Assembly: GCF_021730435.1 (NCBI RefSeq)
Contig: NZ_JABWGX010000002.1
Location: forward strand, 186,001 to 250,000
Direction: 5' to 3'
Source: Xanthobacter agilis
Lineage (GTDB): Bacteria; Pseudomonadota; Alphaproteobacteria; Rhizobiales; Xanthobacteraceae
DNA length: 64,000 nucleotides
Shown: in pieces, positions 1 through 8,085 of the stretch
Layout of the letters: each line of letters begins with the position of its first letter
Numbering within the stretch: position 1 is the first letter of the stretch
Translations under genes and position numbers: made by a program
Notes under the pieces: generated by a model
What the model was told of the DNA's origin: nothing
Seen by the model: the letters and a program-made list of their open reading frames with translations, nothing else
Databases searched by the model: none

Positions 1-21
1 CTTCCCGGCCCGCCGCACCAC

Positions 22-798
22 TCAGGCCGGGGTGCGCTTCACCACCAGCGGGCCGAACGTCTGCTGCGACGCCATCGCCTGGATGCGGGTGATGTTGACG
101 TGCCGCGGCAGGGTGCAGGCGAAAAACACCTGCTCGGCGATGTCATCCCCGGTCATGGGCGTCGCGCCCGCATAGACGCCATCGGCACGGCCCTGGTCGC
201 CGCGGAAGCGGACCACCGAGAACTCGGTCTCGGTGAGGCCGGGCTCGATATTGGTGACGCGCACGCCGGTTCCGGCCACGTCCGACCACAGATTGAGCGC
301 GAACTGCTTCACAAAGGCTTTCGTGGCGCCATAAACGTTGCCGCCCGGATAGGCGTAGTCGCCGGCGATGGAGCCGGTGAGCACCACATGGCCCTCTCCC
401 CGCGCCACCATGGCCGGCAGGGTGGCGCGCACGGTGTAGAGCAGGCCGGAAATGTTGGTGTCCACCATGGTGTCCCAATCCTCGATCCGCGCCTCGTAGG
501 CGGGTTCGAGGCCCTGGGCGAGGCCGGCATTGGCGAACACCACATTATAGGCGCGGAACGGCTCCGGCAGGTTCGCCACCAGCTCCTCGGTGGCCTTCAG
601 GTCGCGGGTGTCCAGCACCGCGGTATGGACGAGATCGCCATAGTGCGCCTTCAATTCCTCCAGGCGCTCGGCCCGGCGGCCCAAGGCGATGACGCGCGCG
701 CCGGCGCCGGCGAAGCGGCGAACCGTGGCGGCACCGATGCCGGAGGTGGCGCCGGTGACCAGAAGAGTCAGCGTCCGGGGATCGAGAAGCTGGGACAT
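22..798 (-). CDS. SDR family NADP-dependent oxidoreductase (YdfG-like)
   Basis: Classical short-chain dehydrogenase of 258 residues, probably a cytosolic NADP-dependent 3-hydroxy acid/serine dehydrogenase of the YdfG type. Visible motifs are the Rossmann TGATSGIG at residues 15-22, NAG at 90-92 and the catalytic triad S143, Y156, K160 (YGATK). The protein ends at the usual family length. The open frame runs far upstream of the chosen ATG, but an AGGAGG ribosome site lies just before that ATG and the conserved N-terminal strand begins directly after it, so the shorter form is preferred. It is transcribed away from the Omp19-like gene. The substrate is not decided by sequence: the YdfG assignment is a family inference, the SDR assignment is certain. 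Confidence 0.9.
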   Translation of the reverse strand: MSQLLDPRTLTLLVTGATSGIGAATVRRFAGAGARVIALGRRAERLEELKAHYGDLVHTAVLDTRDLKATEELVANLPEPFRAYNVVFANAGLAQGLEPAYEARIEDWDTMVDTNISGLLYTVRATLPAMVARGEGHVVLTGSIAGDYAYPGGNVYGATKAFVKQFALNLWSDVAGTGVRVTNIEPGLTETEFSVVRFRGDQGRADGVYAGATPMTGDDIAEQVFFACTLPRHVNITRIQAMASQQTFGPLVVKRTPA

Positions 799-1116
799 GG
801 CATCCTCCTGCGGAGATCGGAGCGGGTCCGAATGAGTCGAAAGGCGTAAAAGCGGCCTAGTGAGTGGGATAACGCGACAGACACCCTGCGTCCATCCGTC
901 GAGGAAAGAGGTAGAAAAGTAGTCACACAGCCTTGCTGCTGCCATCTTCTGCGGAAAATGTGGAGCGTTCCTTTTCCTCGGAGACTTGGCTGATCGTCGG
1001 CGCAGGCTTGGGGTGGAGTGAAATCCGAACGTCGAATGGGTCTGGAGCTGCGGGGGCGCCCTCGATGGTGTCGTAGCGAAGGGCCTCGGGATGCGGGGCG
1101 CGTCCGGAGAGCTTTG
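799..1116. other. intergenic region between divergent genes
   Basis: Must carry the promoters of the divergent dehydrogenase and Omp19-like genes. I see no convincing -35/-10 pair, RNA gene or further coding sequence. The open frames here are GC-driven extensions of neighbouring reading frames. Confidence 0.5.
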
Positions 1117-1740
1117 ATGCAGTGTGGTTGGCGCAAGATGTGGGCCGGAGCGGGCAACGCTCTGGCGGCGGGGAGTTTGGCTGTCGCCCTCGCCGGCTGC
1201 AGCACCGAATTGGACGGGTTTGGCAACAAGCCGTCGGCGGTCGCGGGCAACCAGATCGACGCGAGCGCACCCCTGGTGGCGCCGACCGGGTCGGTTGAAT
1301 CCTCGCCGGCGCCGGCGCTGGTGCAGTCTCCACCGGTGCAGGCCGCCCCCGTGCAGACCGCTGCCGATGCCATCGCGCCGCGCACCACCGCCAACAATGT
1401 GCCGCTCACGCCGCCGCCGGCCAATCCCGGCGGCGCCGCCTATGCCCCCACCGCCGCCAAGGAACAATTGTCCGGCGCCTGGAACTTCTCCTGGGACAGC
1501 GGGCGCAACACCTGCCCCGTCACCCTGTCCACCACCCGCGGCATGAGCGGCATGTCGGCCCAGGCAGACGTCTCCTGCCCCAGCGAGATCTTCATGACCA
1601 AGGGCTGGGACACCATGGGTCCCGATCTCGTCCTTCAGAACCATCAGGGCAAGGTCACCGTGCGCCTCGCCCCATCCGGCCCCAATCGCTACGTCGGCGT
1701 CATGGCCGACACCGGCCAACAGGTCGCCCTCACCCGCTGA
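1117..1740 (+). CDS. Omp19-like lipoprotein with AprI/Inh protease-inhibitor domain
   Basis: A 207-residue outer-membrane lipoprotein. The signal peptide carries R6 and K7, and the lipobox LAGC at 25-28 gives a lipidated Cys28. A Pro/Ala-rich linker (about 40-115) leads to a C-terminal AprI/Inh beta-barrel domain (about 118-207). That domain opens with LSGAWNFSW, has a likely disulfide C133-C154, and closes with GQQVALTR, close to the end of Brucella Omp19 as I recall it. In that family the domain inhibits proteases and supports envelope integrity. The start is set by a GGAGA ribosome site six bases upstream; an earlier in-frame ATG at 1018 would bury the signal peptide. A second, two-domain Inh protein lies near 21 kb. 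Confidence 0.85.
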   Translation: MQCGWRKMWAGAGNALAAGSLAVALAGCSTELDGFGNKPSAVAGNQIDASAPLVAPTGSVESSPAPALVQSPPVQAAPVQTAADAIAPRTTANNVPLTPPPANPGGAAYAPTAAKEQLSGAWNFSWDSGRNTCPVTLSTTRGMSGMSAQADVSCPSEIFMTKGWDTMGPDLVLQNHQGKVTVRLAPSGPNRYVGVMADTGQQVALTR

Positions 1741-2189
1741 TATTGACGCACGGCCCGGCCACGCAAGGGACGGCGCCCGGCGGCACCCCCTTCCGTGGCC
1801 GCCGACCGATGGGTATCGGGACCCGGCATCGATGTTGGGAAGAGCGCATGCGCGCGCATAGAGCGCCGGTGGCCGAGGCCCGCCTCGCCACCGGCGCCGC
1901 GCAGGCCCGACATCACTCCCGCGAACCACTCGGATGACATCCGCGCCGCCTGCGGCATGGGGTTCCCGCCCGCGCGCCTGCCGGGGCGGATGTGCCTCGG
2001 GGCGGTCTCCACCCCGCGTGCCAGCCCATGGCCGGTGCCGTGGCGCGGCGCATGTGCCCCCGGCCCGCCCTCGCCCGCTTCACGCGAAAAAATACCGGCA
2101 CGCGGCCACCGCACCCCCCGCCCCTGCGGGCGGCGGGAGGTGACCGCGCCGCTTCCGGCCGGTGGCCGGCAAGCGGCGGTCCGGCACAG
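1741..2189. other. non-coding stretch with one strong hairpin
   Basis: About 450 bases with no supported gene. The open frames on both strands have no recognisable domain, no clear ribosome sites and Arg/Pro/Gly-rich shadow composition. The only clear structure is a long GC hairpin at 1863-1897. Confidence 0.5.
1863..1897. terminator. GC-rich hairpin, possible bidirectional terminator
   Basis: A stem of about 15 base pairs with one bulge (GCGCCGGTGG opposite CCACCGGCGC) and a CCCG loop. It lies between the convergent Omp19-like gene and the small minus-strand peptide. No T-run follows on either strand, so a role in termination is an inference from position. Confidence 0.3.
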
Positions 2190-2285
2190 TCAGCCGAAAA
2201 TCACCGCGATCACGATCACCCCATAGGACAACGCGAAGAAGATGCTGTCCCGAACAAGCTGCCGCTGTGCCATGCTCATGCTCAT
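2190..2285 (-). CDS. putative 31-residue single-pass membrane peptide
   Basis: A short frame encoding 31 residues: a polar N-terminus with two arginines (QRQLVRD) followed by one hydrophobic helix (FFALSYGVIVIAVIF) and a stop. This layout resembles small bitopic subunits or regulators of membrane complexes, but I do not recognise a family. The ribosome site is weak (GGA about ten bases upstream), and three nearby in-frame ATGs leave the exact start open. Support comes from the AT-rich upstream region, which has a TTGACA box and a perfect palindrome, unlike the surrounding GC-rich DNA. Existence is plausible but unproven. Confidence 0.4.
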   Translation of the reverse strand: MSMSMAQRQLVRDSIFFALSYGVIVIAVIFG

Positions 2286-2366
2286 AGATCCATATTTTCC
2301 ATGAACATGATTAAGTCATGTGGATTTGTCAATAAACAATAAAATGCCGTGAATTAAAGCCCGACC
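2286..2366 (-). promoter_or_regulatory. AT-rich promoter with TTGACA box and palindromic operator-like site
   Basis: The base composition drops sharply to AT-rich. Read on the minus strand there is a perfect TTGACA (-35 consensus, 2327-2332), followed by the inverted repeat ACATGA-N5-TCATGT (2305-2321), where a repressor would block RNA polymerase. No good -10 hexamer is obvious. The region faces the 31-residue peptide. It could instead belong to an untranslated small RNA. Confidence 0.4.
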
Positions 2367-3170
2367 CTACCGCCCCTCGAAGCGCGGCGGCCGCTTTTCC
2401 ACGAACGCGGCGACGCCTTCCGCGAAATCCCGCGTGCCGGCGCTGGCGAGAAAGGCCTCGCGCTCCGCATGGAGTTGCTCGGCCAGGGTATGGGCAAAGG
2501 ATGCGCGCAAGAGATGCTTGACCCGGCCATAGGCGGCAGTCGGCCCGGCCGCGAGACGCCGGGCCAGGCGGTCGGTTTCCCGCGCGCGGTCGGCCGCCGC
2601 CACCACCGTGTTCACCAGCCCCAGGCGCAGGGCCTCCGCCGCGTCCACCACATCAGACAGCAGGGTGAGTTCCATCGCCTTGCGCAGACCCACCACCCGC
2701 GGCAGCGAGAAGGTACCGGACCCGTCCGGGGTGGCGCCGATGCGCGTATAGGCCATGGTGAATTTGGCATCGTCCGCCGCCACCACGAGGTCCGCCGCCA
2801 GCGCGACCGAAAGCCCGGCACCGGCCACCGCGCCATGCACGCTGGCGATGACCGGCGCGGCCATGCCGGCCAGCGTCAGCATCGTCTTGTGGAAAGGATC
2901 AATGATATCCGCCACCACCTGCTGCGCCCCGGCGCCCGCGGCGTGAAAACGGCCCACGTCGCCGCCGGCGAGAAAGGCCCGCCCCTCCCCGGAGAGCACC
3001 ACCACCCGCACGCCATCGTCATCGGCCACCTGGTCAACCGCCGCCTTCCAAGCCAGGATGGTGGATTCGTCCAGGGCATTGAGCACGTCGGGCCGGTTGA
3101 ACCGGATGTGGGCGATGCCATCCGCCACGTCGAGCAGGATGGGCGGGGAAGAAGAGGGTGCGTCGGTCAT
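2367..3170 (-). CDS. enoyl-CoA hydratase/isomerase family protein
   Basis: Crotonase-fold enzyme of 267 residues acting on acyl-CoA thioesters in the cytosol. The oxyanion-hole segments are AFLAGGD (66-71) and GAVAGAG (113-119). The first hydratase glutamate position is not conserved (GAGLSVAL), and the second position carries Asp149 in RIGATPDGSG. That pattern is common in enoyl-CoA isomerases of the PaaG/Eci type rather than in true hydratases, so isomerase or epoxyphenylacetyl-CoA-type activity is as likely as hydration. The start is placed at the ATG behind an AGGGAG ribosome site; upstream extension has shadow composition. It is divergent from the sulfate-reduction genes and has no catabolic neighbours, so its pathway is unknown. 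Confidence 0.85.
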   Translation of the reverse strand: MTDAPSSSPPILLDVADGIAHIRFNRPDVLNALDESTILAWKAAVDQVADDDGVRVVVLSGEGRAFLAGGDVGRFHAAGAGAQQVVADIIDPFHKTMLTLAGMAAPVIASVHGAVAGAGLSVALAADLVVAADDAKFTMAYTRIGATPDGSGTFSLPRVVGLRKAMELTLLSDVVDAAEALRLGLVNTVVAAADRARETDRLARRLAAGPTAAYGRVKHLLRASFAHTLAEQLHAEREAFLASAGTRDFAEGVAAFVEKRPPRFEGR

Positions 3171-3421
3171 GGGATCTCCCTGGCGTTGCTCTTGCCCCCC
3201 GTGGGGGATGAGCCGCCCAGCGTGCAATGCCGCCGGCCGGTCCGGCAAGGGCCACGCCAAGGACCGCACAGGCCGGAACCCGGGCGTATGTTTCACATCA
3301 GTTACGTGTGTATTTTTTTAAATTGCACATGCTGATATGATATTTTAGCATCTAATCACCAAATTACGCCGTGTTAATTACACTGATTTTGTCAAGTTTA
3401 GACGTCACGGAGCCGGACGGG
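3171..3421. promoter_or_regulatory. divergent AT-rich control region of the cys operon
   Basis: A sharply AT-rich block (about 3300-3410) lies between the enoyl-CoA hydratase gene and the sulfite-reduction operon. It contains the inverted repeat TGCT...AGCA (3330-3350) around a GATATGATAT core, which could be an operator. The regulator is unknown; sulfur control is inferred from the downstream genes. Confidence 0.45.
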
Positions 3422-3730
3422 ATGACCTCGCCCCTGCAACGCAAGCTGAAGATTTCCGGCCCCACGGCCATCACCGCGAACCGCCTCGCGGATGGCGTGG
3501 TGGTGTGGCTCACGTCGGGTGGCGCCTGGAGCATGGCCATCGCCGAGGCCGCCATCGCCACCACCGGCGAGGAGGTGCAGCGCCTGCTCACCCTTGCCCA
3601 CGGCGACGAGAACACGGCGGTGGGCGCCTATGCCGCCCGCGTCGAGGTCACCGCCGAGGGGCGCGCCGCCCCCGCCAATCTGCGCGAGCGCATCCGCGTC
3701 AACGGGCCGACCATCGCCCCCGCCGCCTGA
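3422..3730 (+). CDS. DUF2849 domain protein of the sulfite reductase operon
   Basis: A small 102-residue soluble protein, first gene of the cys operon and 50 bases ahead of cysI. It matches the DUF2849 family, which in alphaproteobacteria regularly precedes the ferredoxin-type sulfite/nitrite reductase. Its biochemical role is not established; a helper role in siroheme or electron supply is only inferred from context. The ATG is chosen because it begins the conserved KLKISGPTAITANRL segment and follows a GGAGC ribosome site. The frame continues upstream into the AT-rich promoter, which is unlikely to be translated. No cysG-type siroheme synthase gene precedes it here, unlike many relatives. 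Confidence 0.8.
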   Translation: MTSPLQRKLKISGPTAITANRLADGVVVWLTSGGAWSMAIAEAAIATTGEEVQRLLTLAHGDENTAVGAYAARVEVTAEGRAAPANLRERIRVNGPTIAPAA

Positions 3731-3780
3731 CCCGCGCCCGAAGCGCGGATATCGAAAAGATTCGACCAAGAGACCCTGAA

Positions 3781-5433
3781 ATGTATGTCTATGACGCGTT
3801 CGACCGCACCTTTCTCCAAGAGCGCGTCGCCGAATTCCGCGATCAGGTGGCGCGCCGCCTCTCGGGCGAGCTGAACGAGGAAGAGTTCAAGCCGCTGCGG
3901 CTGATGAACGGCGTGTATCTGCAATTGCACGCCTACATGCTGCGCGTGTGCATCCCCTACGGCACGTTGAACGCCACCCAGTTGCGCGCCCTGGCGCGGG
4001 TGGCGCGGCGCTATGACCGGGACTACGGCCACTTCACCACGCGCCAGAACATCCAGTTCAACTGGATCAAGCTCGCCGAGCTGCCGGACGCCATGGCGGA
4101 CCTTGCCGAGGTGGGCATCCACGGCATCCAGACCTCGGGCAACTGCATCCGCAACACCACCACCGACGCCTTCGCCGGCGCCGCCCGCGACGAGATCGAG
4201 GATCCGCGCCTCTATGCAGAGATCATCCGCCAGTGGTCCACCCTCCACCCCGAGTTCACCTATCTGCCGCGCAAGTTCAAGATCGCCATCTCGGCGGCCA
4301 GGCACGACCGCGCCGCCACCCGCGTGCACGACGTGGGCCTGCGCCTGCACCGGCGCGACGGCGAGACCGGGTTCGAGGTGATGGTGGGCGGCGGGCTCGG
4401 CCGCACCCCCTATATCGGCAAGACCATCCGCGACTTCCTGCCGAAGGAGGATCTGCTTTCCTATCTGGAAGCGATCGTGCGCACCTACAATCTCGGCGGA
4501 CGGCGCGACAACATCTACAAGGCGCGCATCAAGATCCAGGTGCACGAGCTGGGCGCCGAGGCCTTTGCCGAAAAGGTCGAGGCCGAATGGCGGCAGATCA
4601 AGGACGGCGCCTTGAAGCTCGATCAGGCCGCGCTCGACACCATCGCCGACCGCTTCCTGACCCCCGATTTCGAGGCGCTGCCCGACGATCCCGCGGAGCT
4701 GGCGACGGCGCTCGCCAACCCGGCCTTCGCCCGCTGGCACGCCAATTCGGTCGTGCCCCACAAGGTGGGCGGCCACGCCATCGTCACCCTCTCGCTGAAG
4801 CCGGTGGGCGGCCCGCCCGGCGACTGCACCGCCGACCAGATGGACACCATCGCCGACCTCGCCGAGCGCTACGGCTATGGCGAGGTCAGGGTCGCCCATG
4901 AGCAGAACCTCGTTCTGCCCCATGTGCGGCAGAAGGATCTGCCGGCCGTGTGGCGCGCGCTCGACGCCATCGGGGTGGCCACCCCCAACGTGGGCCTGGT
5001 GACCGACATCATCTCCTGCCCCGGCCTCGACTATTGCTCGCTCGCCAACACCCGCTCCATCCCCATCGCCCAGAAGCTCACGCAGCGCTTCGCGGATGAC
5101 GCGCGCATCGCCGACATCGGCCGGCTGCATGTGAACATCTCCGGCTGCATCAATGCCTGCGGCCATCACCACATCGGCCATATCGGCATTCTCGGGGTGG
5201 AGAAGAAGGACGAGGAGTTTTTCCAGATCAGCTTGGGCGGCAAGGGCAATTCCAAGGCGCGGCTGGGCGAGCTGATCGGCCCCGCCATCCCCGAGAGCGA
5301 AATCGTGGATGCGGTGGAGCGGCTCGTGGACACCTATCTGGAGCTGCGCGCCTCACCGGCCGAAACCTTCATCGCCGCCGTGGAACGGCTCGGCATCGAA
5401 CCCTTCAAGGAGCGCGCCTATGCCCCTCGTTAA
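3781..5433 (+). CDS. cysI: assimilatory sulfite (nitrite/sulfite) reductase, ferredoxin type
   Basis: A 550-residue siroheme [4Fe-4S] enzyme that reduces sulfite to sulfide with six electrons. The cluster/siroheme ligands are C413 and C419 (CPGLDYC) and C456 and C460 (CINAC), with the expected spacing. Two ferredoxin-like half domains and two siroheme-binding domains fit the usual length. The ATG opens the conserved MYVYDAFDR segment; a longer frame upstream overlaps DUF2849 in another phase and is spurious. Its end overlaps the DUF934 gene by 14 bases, indicating translational coupling. Neighbouring cysH argues for sulfite rather than nitrite as substrate. Confidence 0.93.
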   Translation: MYVYDAFDRTFLQERVAEFRDQVARRLSGELNEEEFKPLRLMNGVYLQLHAYMLRVCIPYGTLNATQLRALARVARRYDRDYGHFTTRQNIQFNWIKLAELPDAMADLAEVGIHGIQTSGNCIRNTTTDAFAGAARDEIEDPRLYAEIIRQWSTLHPEFTYLPRKFKIAISAARHDRAATRVHDVGLRLHRRDGETGFEVMVGGGLGRTPYIGKTIRDFLPKEDLLSYLEAIVRTYNLGGRRDNIYKARIKIQVHELGAEAFAEKVEAEWRQIKDGALKLDQAALDTIADRFLTPDFEALPDDPAELATALANPAFARWHANSVVPHKVGGHAIVTLSLKPVGGPPGDCTADQMDTIADLAERYGYGEVRVAHEQNLVLPHVRQKDLPAVWRALDAIGVATPNVGLVTDIISCPGLDYCSLANTRSIPIAQKLTQRFADDARIADIGRLHVNISGCINACGHHHIGHIGILGVEKKDEEFFQISLGGKGNSKARLGELIGPAIPESEIVDAVERLVDTYLELRASPAETFIAAVERLGIEPFKERAYAPR

Positions 5434-5914
5434 GTCCGGGGCGGTCGCGGCCGATCCCTTCACCGCCGTCGCCGACGGCGCCCCCCTGCCCGATGGGCCG
5501 GTGATCATTTCCGCCGATCGCCTGCTGGCGGAACAGGGCACCCTCGCGGCCCGCAACGGCGAGATCGGGGTCGCCTGGCCCAACGGGCGCGACGTGGCCG
5601 AGCTTCAACCCCTGCTCGGGCGCCTGTCGCTGGTGGCGCTGGCCTTCCCCAAGTTCCGCGACGGGCGCGCCTACAGCCAGGCGCGGCTGCTGCGCGAGCG
5701 CTACGGCTTCAAGGGCGAGCTGCGCGCCACCGGCAACGTGCTGCGCGACCAGCTCCTGATGATGGCCCGTGCCGGCTTCGATGGGTTCGAGGTGGAGAAG
5801 GCGGCGGATGCCGCGGCCTTCGCGCAGGCGCTCGAAAGCTATTCGCTCTTCTATCAGCCCACGGGCGATGGGCGCCGCACGGTCGCCGCCGCGCGCCGCG
5901 CCGCGGAGGGGTGA
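5420..5914 (+). CDS. DUF934 domain protein, sulfite-reduction accessory
   Basis: A 164-residue cytosolic protein of the DUF934 family, which accompanies CysI and CysH across alpha- and betaproteobacteria. The core GRDVAELQPLLGRLSLVALAF, then KFRDGRAYSQARLLRERYG, is characteristic. Its mechanism is unknown; a part in sulfite reductase function is inferred from conserved linkage. The start ATG lies inside the end of cysI, and its stop lies 20 bases before the cysH start. The three genes are therefore almost certainly one transcript. Confidence 0.88.
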   Translation: MPLVKSGAVAADPFTAVADGAPLPDGPVIISADRLLAEQGTLAARNGEIGVAWPNGRDVAELQPLLGRLSLVALAFPKFRDGRAYSQARLLRERYGFKGELRATGNVLRDQLLMMARAGFDGFEVEKAADAAAFAQALESYSLFYQPTGDGRRTVAAARRAAEG

Positions 5915-5934
5915 GCCCCGGAGGGATCAATGCC

Positions 5935-6660
5935 ATGAACGCCGTCACGACCGCCGTCGAACGTCCGCTCGGCCTGCCCCTCGACGTGTTCGCCCTGGAT
6001 GCGGCGCTGCGCCGGAGCGAACCGGAGAAGATCATCGAGATCGCCTTGGCCCTGTTCCCCGGGCGCATCGCCGCGGTGTCGTCCTTCGGCACCGAATCGG
6101 TGGTGCTGCTGCACATGATCGCGCAGGTCAGCAAGGCCGCGCCGATCCTCTTCCTGGATACCGGCCACCTGTTTCCCGAAACCCTCGCTTATCGCGACCA
6201 GCTCACCGATCTGCTCGGCCTCACCCAGGTGCTCACCATCCCCCCCGACCCGGAGGCGCTCGCCGCCCGCGACCCGGAGGCCGGGCTATGGAGCGAGGAC
6301 CCGGACGCCTGTTGCGCCGTGCGCAAGGTGGAGCCGCTGGCCCGCGCGCTCGCGCCCTATGGGGCCTGGATCAACGGCCGCAAGCGCTACCAGGCGCAAA
6401 CCCGCTCCACCATCCCGGTGGTGGAGGGCGACGGCGCGCGGGTGAAGTTCAACCCGCTTGCGACCCTCGGCCGCGAGGATCTCATCGCCTACATGGACAG
6501 TCGCAACCTGCCCCACCACCCCCTCGAGAAGCACGGCTTCCTGTCCATCGGCTGCATGCCCTGCACCAGCCGGGTGAAGCCGGGCGAGGACCCGCGCGCC
6601 GGACGCTGGCGCGGCCGCGCCAAGACCGAATGCGGCATCCACTTGGGCGAAGGCATCTAG
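5935..6660 (+). CDS. cysH: assimilatory adenylyl-sulfate (APS) reductase
   Basis: A 241-residue thioredoxin-dependent reductase giving sulfite from activated sulfate. The cluster-binding cysteines C126-C127 and C207-C210 (CMPC) mark the [4Fe-4S] type that uses APS rather than PAPS. The catalytic cysteine is C233 in ECGIH near the C-terminus. SSFGTESVV (49-57) binds the nucleotide. The ATG is preferred over an upstream GTG because GGAGGG sits nine bases before it and the GTG overlaps the DUF934 stop. The stop codon lies within the left arm of a palindromic repeat. Sulfate-activation genes (cysDN) are not in the window. Confidence 0.92.
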   Translation: MNAVTTAVERPLGLPLDVFALDAALRRSEPEKIIEIALALFPGRIAAVSSFGTESVVLLHMIAQVSKAAPILFLDTGHLFPETLAYRDQLTDLLGLTQVLTIPPDPEALAARDPEAGLWSEDPDACCAVRKVEPLARALAPYGAWINGRKRYQAQTRSTIPVVEGDGARVKFNPLATLGREDLIAYMDSRNLPHHPLEKHGFLSIGCMPCTSRVKPGEDPRAGRWRGRAKTECGIHLGEGI

Positions 6661-6723
6661 AGCAATTTCAGCAAAAGTGTGCAGCGGTTTTGCGTCTGAA
6701 ATTGCGATAAGAAAATGCTCTAG
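6657..6723. repeat. interspersed palindromic repeat, overlapping the cysH stop
   Basis: A nested palindrome: outer arms CTAGAGCA (6657-6664) and TGCTCTAG (6716-6723), inner arms GCAATTTCAG (6662-6671) and CTGAAATTGC (6696-6705). The central part contains AAAAGTGTGCAGCGGTTTTG. I recall very similar elements scattered between genes of Hyphomicrobiales. It can fold as a long hairpin and may end the cys transcript. The rest of the gap up to 6965 shows nothing else. Confidence 0.7.
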
Positions 6724-6965
6724 CCGACGAAAGCCTGAGCCCCACGCCCGCGCGGCGCTTGGGCGAACCGTTCCGCGCTGCCCCGCTGGTCGGATCGCCC
6801 CGGCGGGGCCGCCCGCAGCGATACACGGTCGCGCCCACCCGGCCGGGGTTCCCCTTCCGGTGAAAAGACGATAGAGCGCGCTCCAGGATCGGCGGAATAC
6901 GGAAATAGGCGCCCGCACACGCCGCCCGGTGGCAGACCCCGGCGCGCGGGCAAAGGACAGTCGCG

Positions 6966-7886
6966 ATGAGCATGCTCGCCCAGGATGCGCCTCCCCTTCA
7001 CGGCGCCAGCGAGGGTCTGCCCCCCGGCGTCGTGGAGGGGCGGGCCCGGTCGAATCCGGGCCATCGCCCGGTGAATACGGAGCCGGCCGTGGTGCGCGTC
7101 GCCCTGACGCTGGTGGCGCTCGTGTTCCTCGGCCTGTTCATCGGCCTGCCGCTATTGGCGGTCTTCGTGGAAGCGTTCCGGCGCGGCGTGCCGGCCTATC
7201 TCGCCGCCCTCGTCGATCCCGATGCGCTGGCGGCCATCCGCCTCACCCTGGTGGTGGCGGCCATCTCGGTGGCGGCGAACCTGGTGTTCGGCCTGGCCGC
7301 GTCGTGGGCCATCGCCAAGTTCGAATTTCCCGGCAAGAGCCTGCTGATCTCGCTCATCGATCTGCCGTTCTCGGTGTCGCCGGTGGTGGTCGGCCTCATG
7401 TTCGTGCTGCTGTTCGGCGCCCAGGGGCTGCTTGCGCCCTGGCTCCAGGCGCTGGACGTGAAGATCATCTTCGCCCTGCCCGGCATCGTGCTCGCGACCG
7501 TGTTCGTCACCTTCCCGTTCGTGGCGCGTGAGCTGATCCCGCTCATGCAGGAACAAGGCACGGCGGAGGAGGAAGCGGCTGTCTCCCTCGGCGCATCGGG
7601 CTTCGCCACCTTCTTTCGCGTCACCCTGCCCAATGTGAAATGGGCCTTGCTCTACGGCGTGCTGCTCTGCAACGCCCGCGCCATGGGCGAGTTCGGCGCG
7701 GTGTCGGTGGTGTCGGGGCACATCCGCGGCCTCACCAACACCATGCCGCTGCACATCGAAATCCTCTATAACGAATACCAGTTCGTGGCCTCGTTCGCGG
7801 TGGCCTCGCTGCTGGCGCTGCTGGCCCTGGTGACGCTGGTGGCGAAGACCGTCCTGGAGCACCGGCTGGCCGAGGAAGACCGCTGA
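6966..7886 (+). CDS. cysW: sulfate ABC transporter permease CysW
   Basis: A 306-residue inner-membrane permease of the sulfate/thiosulfate importer. After a hydrophilic leader of about 40 residues there are six predicted membrane segments and the cytoplasmic coupling loop [22 protein letters not shown] typical of binding-protein-dependent permeases. The late segment [13 protein letters not shown] is typical of CysW rather than CysT. An AAGGA ribosome site precedes the ATG. The partners CysT/CysU, CysA and a sulfate-binding protein are absent on both sides, so this gene stands alone. It may work with components encoded elsewhere, or be the remnant of a lost operon. Confidence 0.85.
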   Translation: MSMLAQDAPPLHGASEGLPPGVVEGRARSNPGHRPVNTEPAVVRVALTLVALVFLGLFIGLPLLAVFVEAFRRGVPAYLAALVDPDALAAIRLTLVVAAISVAANLVFGLAASWAIAKFEFPGKSLLISLIDLPFSVSPVVVGLMFVLLFGAQGLLAPWLQALDVKIIFALPGIVLATVFVTFPFVARELIPLMQEQGTAEEEAAVSLGASGFATFFRVTLPNVKWALLYGVLLCNARAMGEFGAVSVVSGHIRGLTNTMPLHIEILYNEYQFVASFAVASLLALLALVTLVAKTVLEHRLAEEDR

Positions 7887-7903
7887 TCCGCCCGCCGGAC
7901 CGT

Positions 7904-7963
7904 GGGCCTGGAGAGACGAGGGGCCTGGAGAGACGAGGGGCCTGGAGAGACGAGGGGCCTGGG
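7904..7963 (+). repeat. 17-bp tandem repeat, 3.5 copies
   Basis: Three perfect head-to-tail copies of GGGCCTGGAGAGACGAG (7904-7920, 7921-7937, 7938-7954) and a partial fourth, starting 17 bases after the cysW stop. Such a minisatellite could vary in copy number between strains. No function is evident. Confidence 0.9.
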
Positions 7964-8085
7964 GATCAGCCGGACGCGTGACGCGATTTTGCCATGGGCC
8001 TTTGCTCCCTTTGGCGAAGCGTTCGGCGCGGGAGCCTTTCCCGCCGTCCCGAGCCCACGCCCGTGGCACCTTGAGGAGAAAGCCC

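Noticed and set aside
799..1929. Upstream extension of the dehydrogenase frame to about 635 codons
   Set aside because: The extension lies antisense to the Omp19-like gene, and a strong ribosome site marks the conserved start at 798.
3628..5181. Minus-strand 517-codon frame over cysI
   Set aside because: Antisense shadow; the opposite strand carries all catalytic cysteines of sulfite reductase.
7904..7963. Tandem repeat considered as a CRISPR array
   Set aside because: Units are contiguous without spacers and no cas genes are present.
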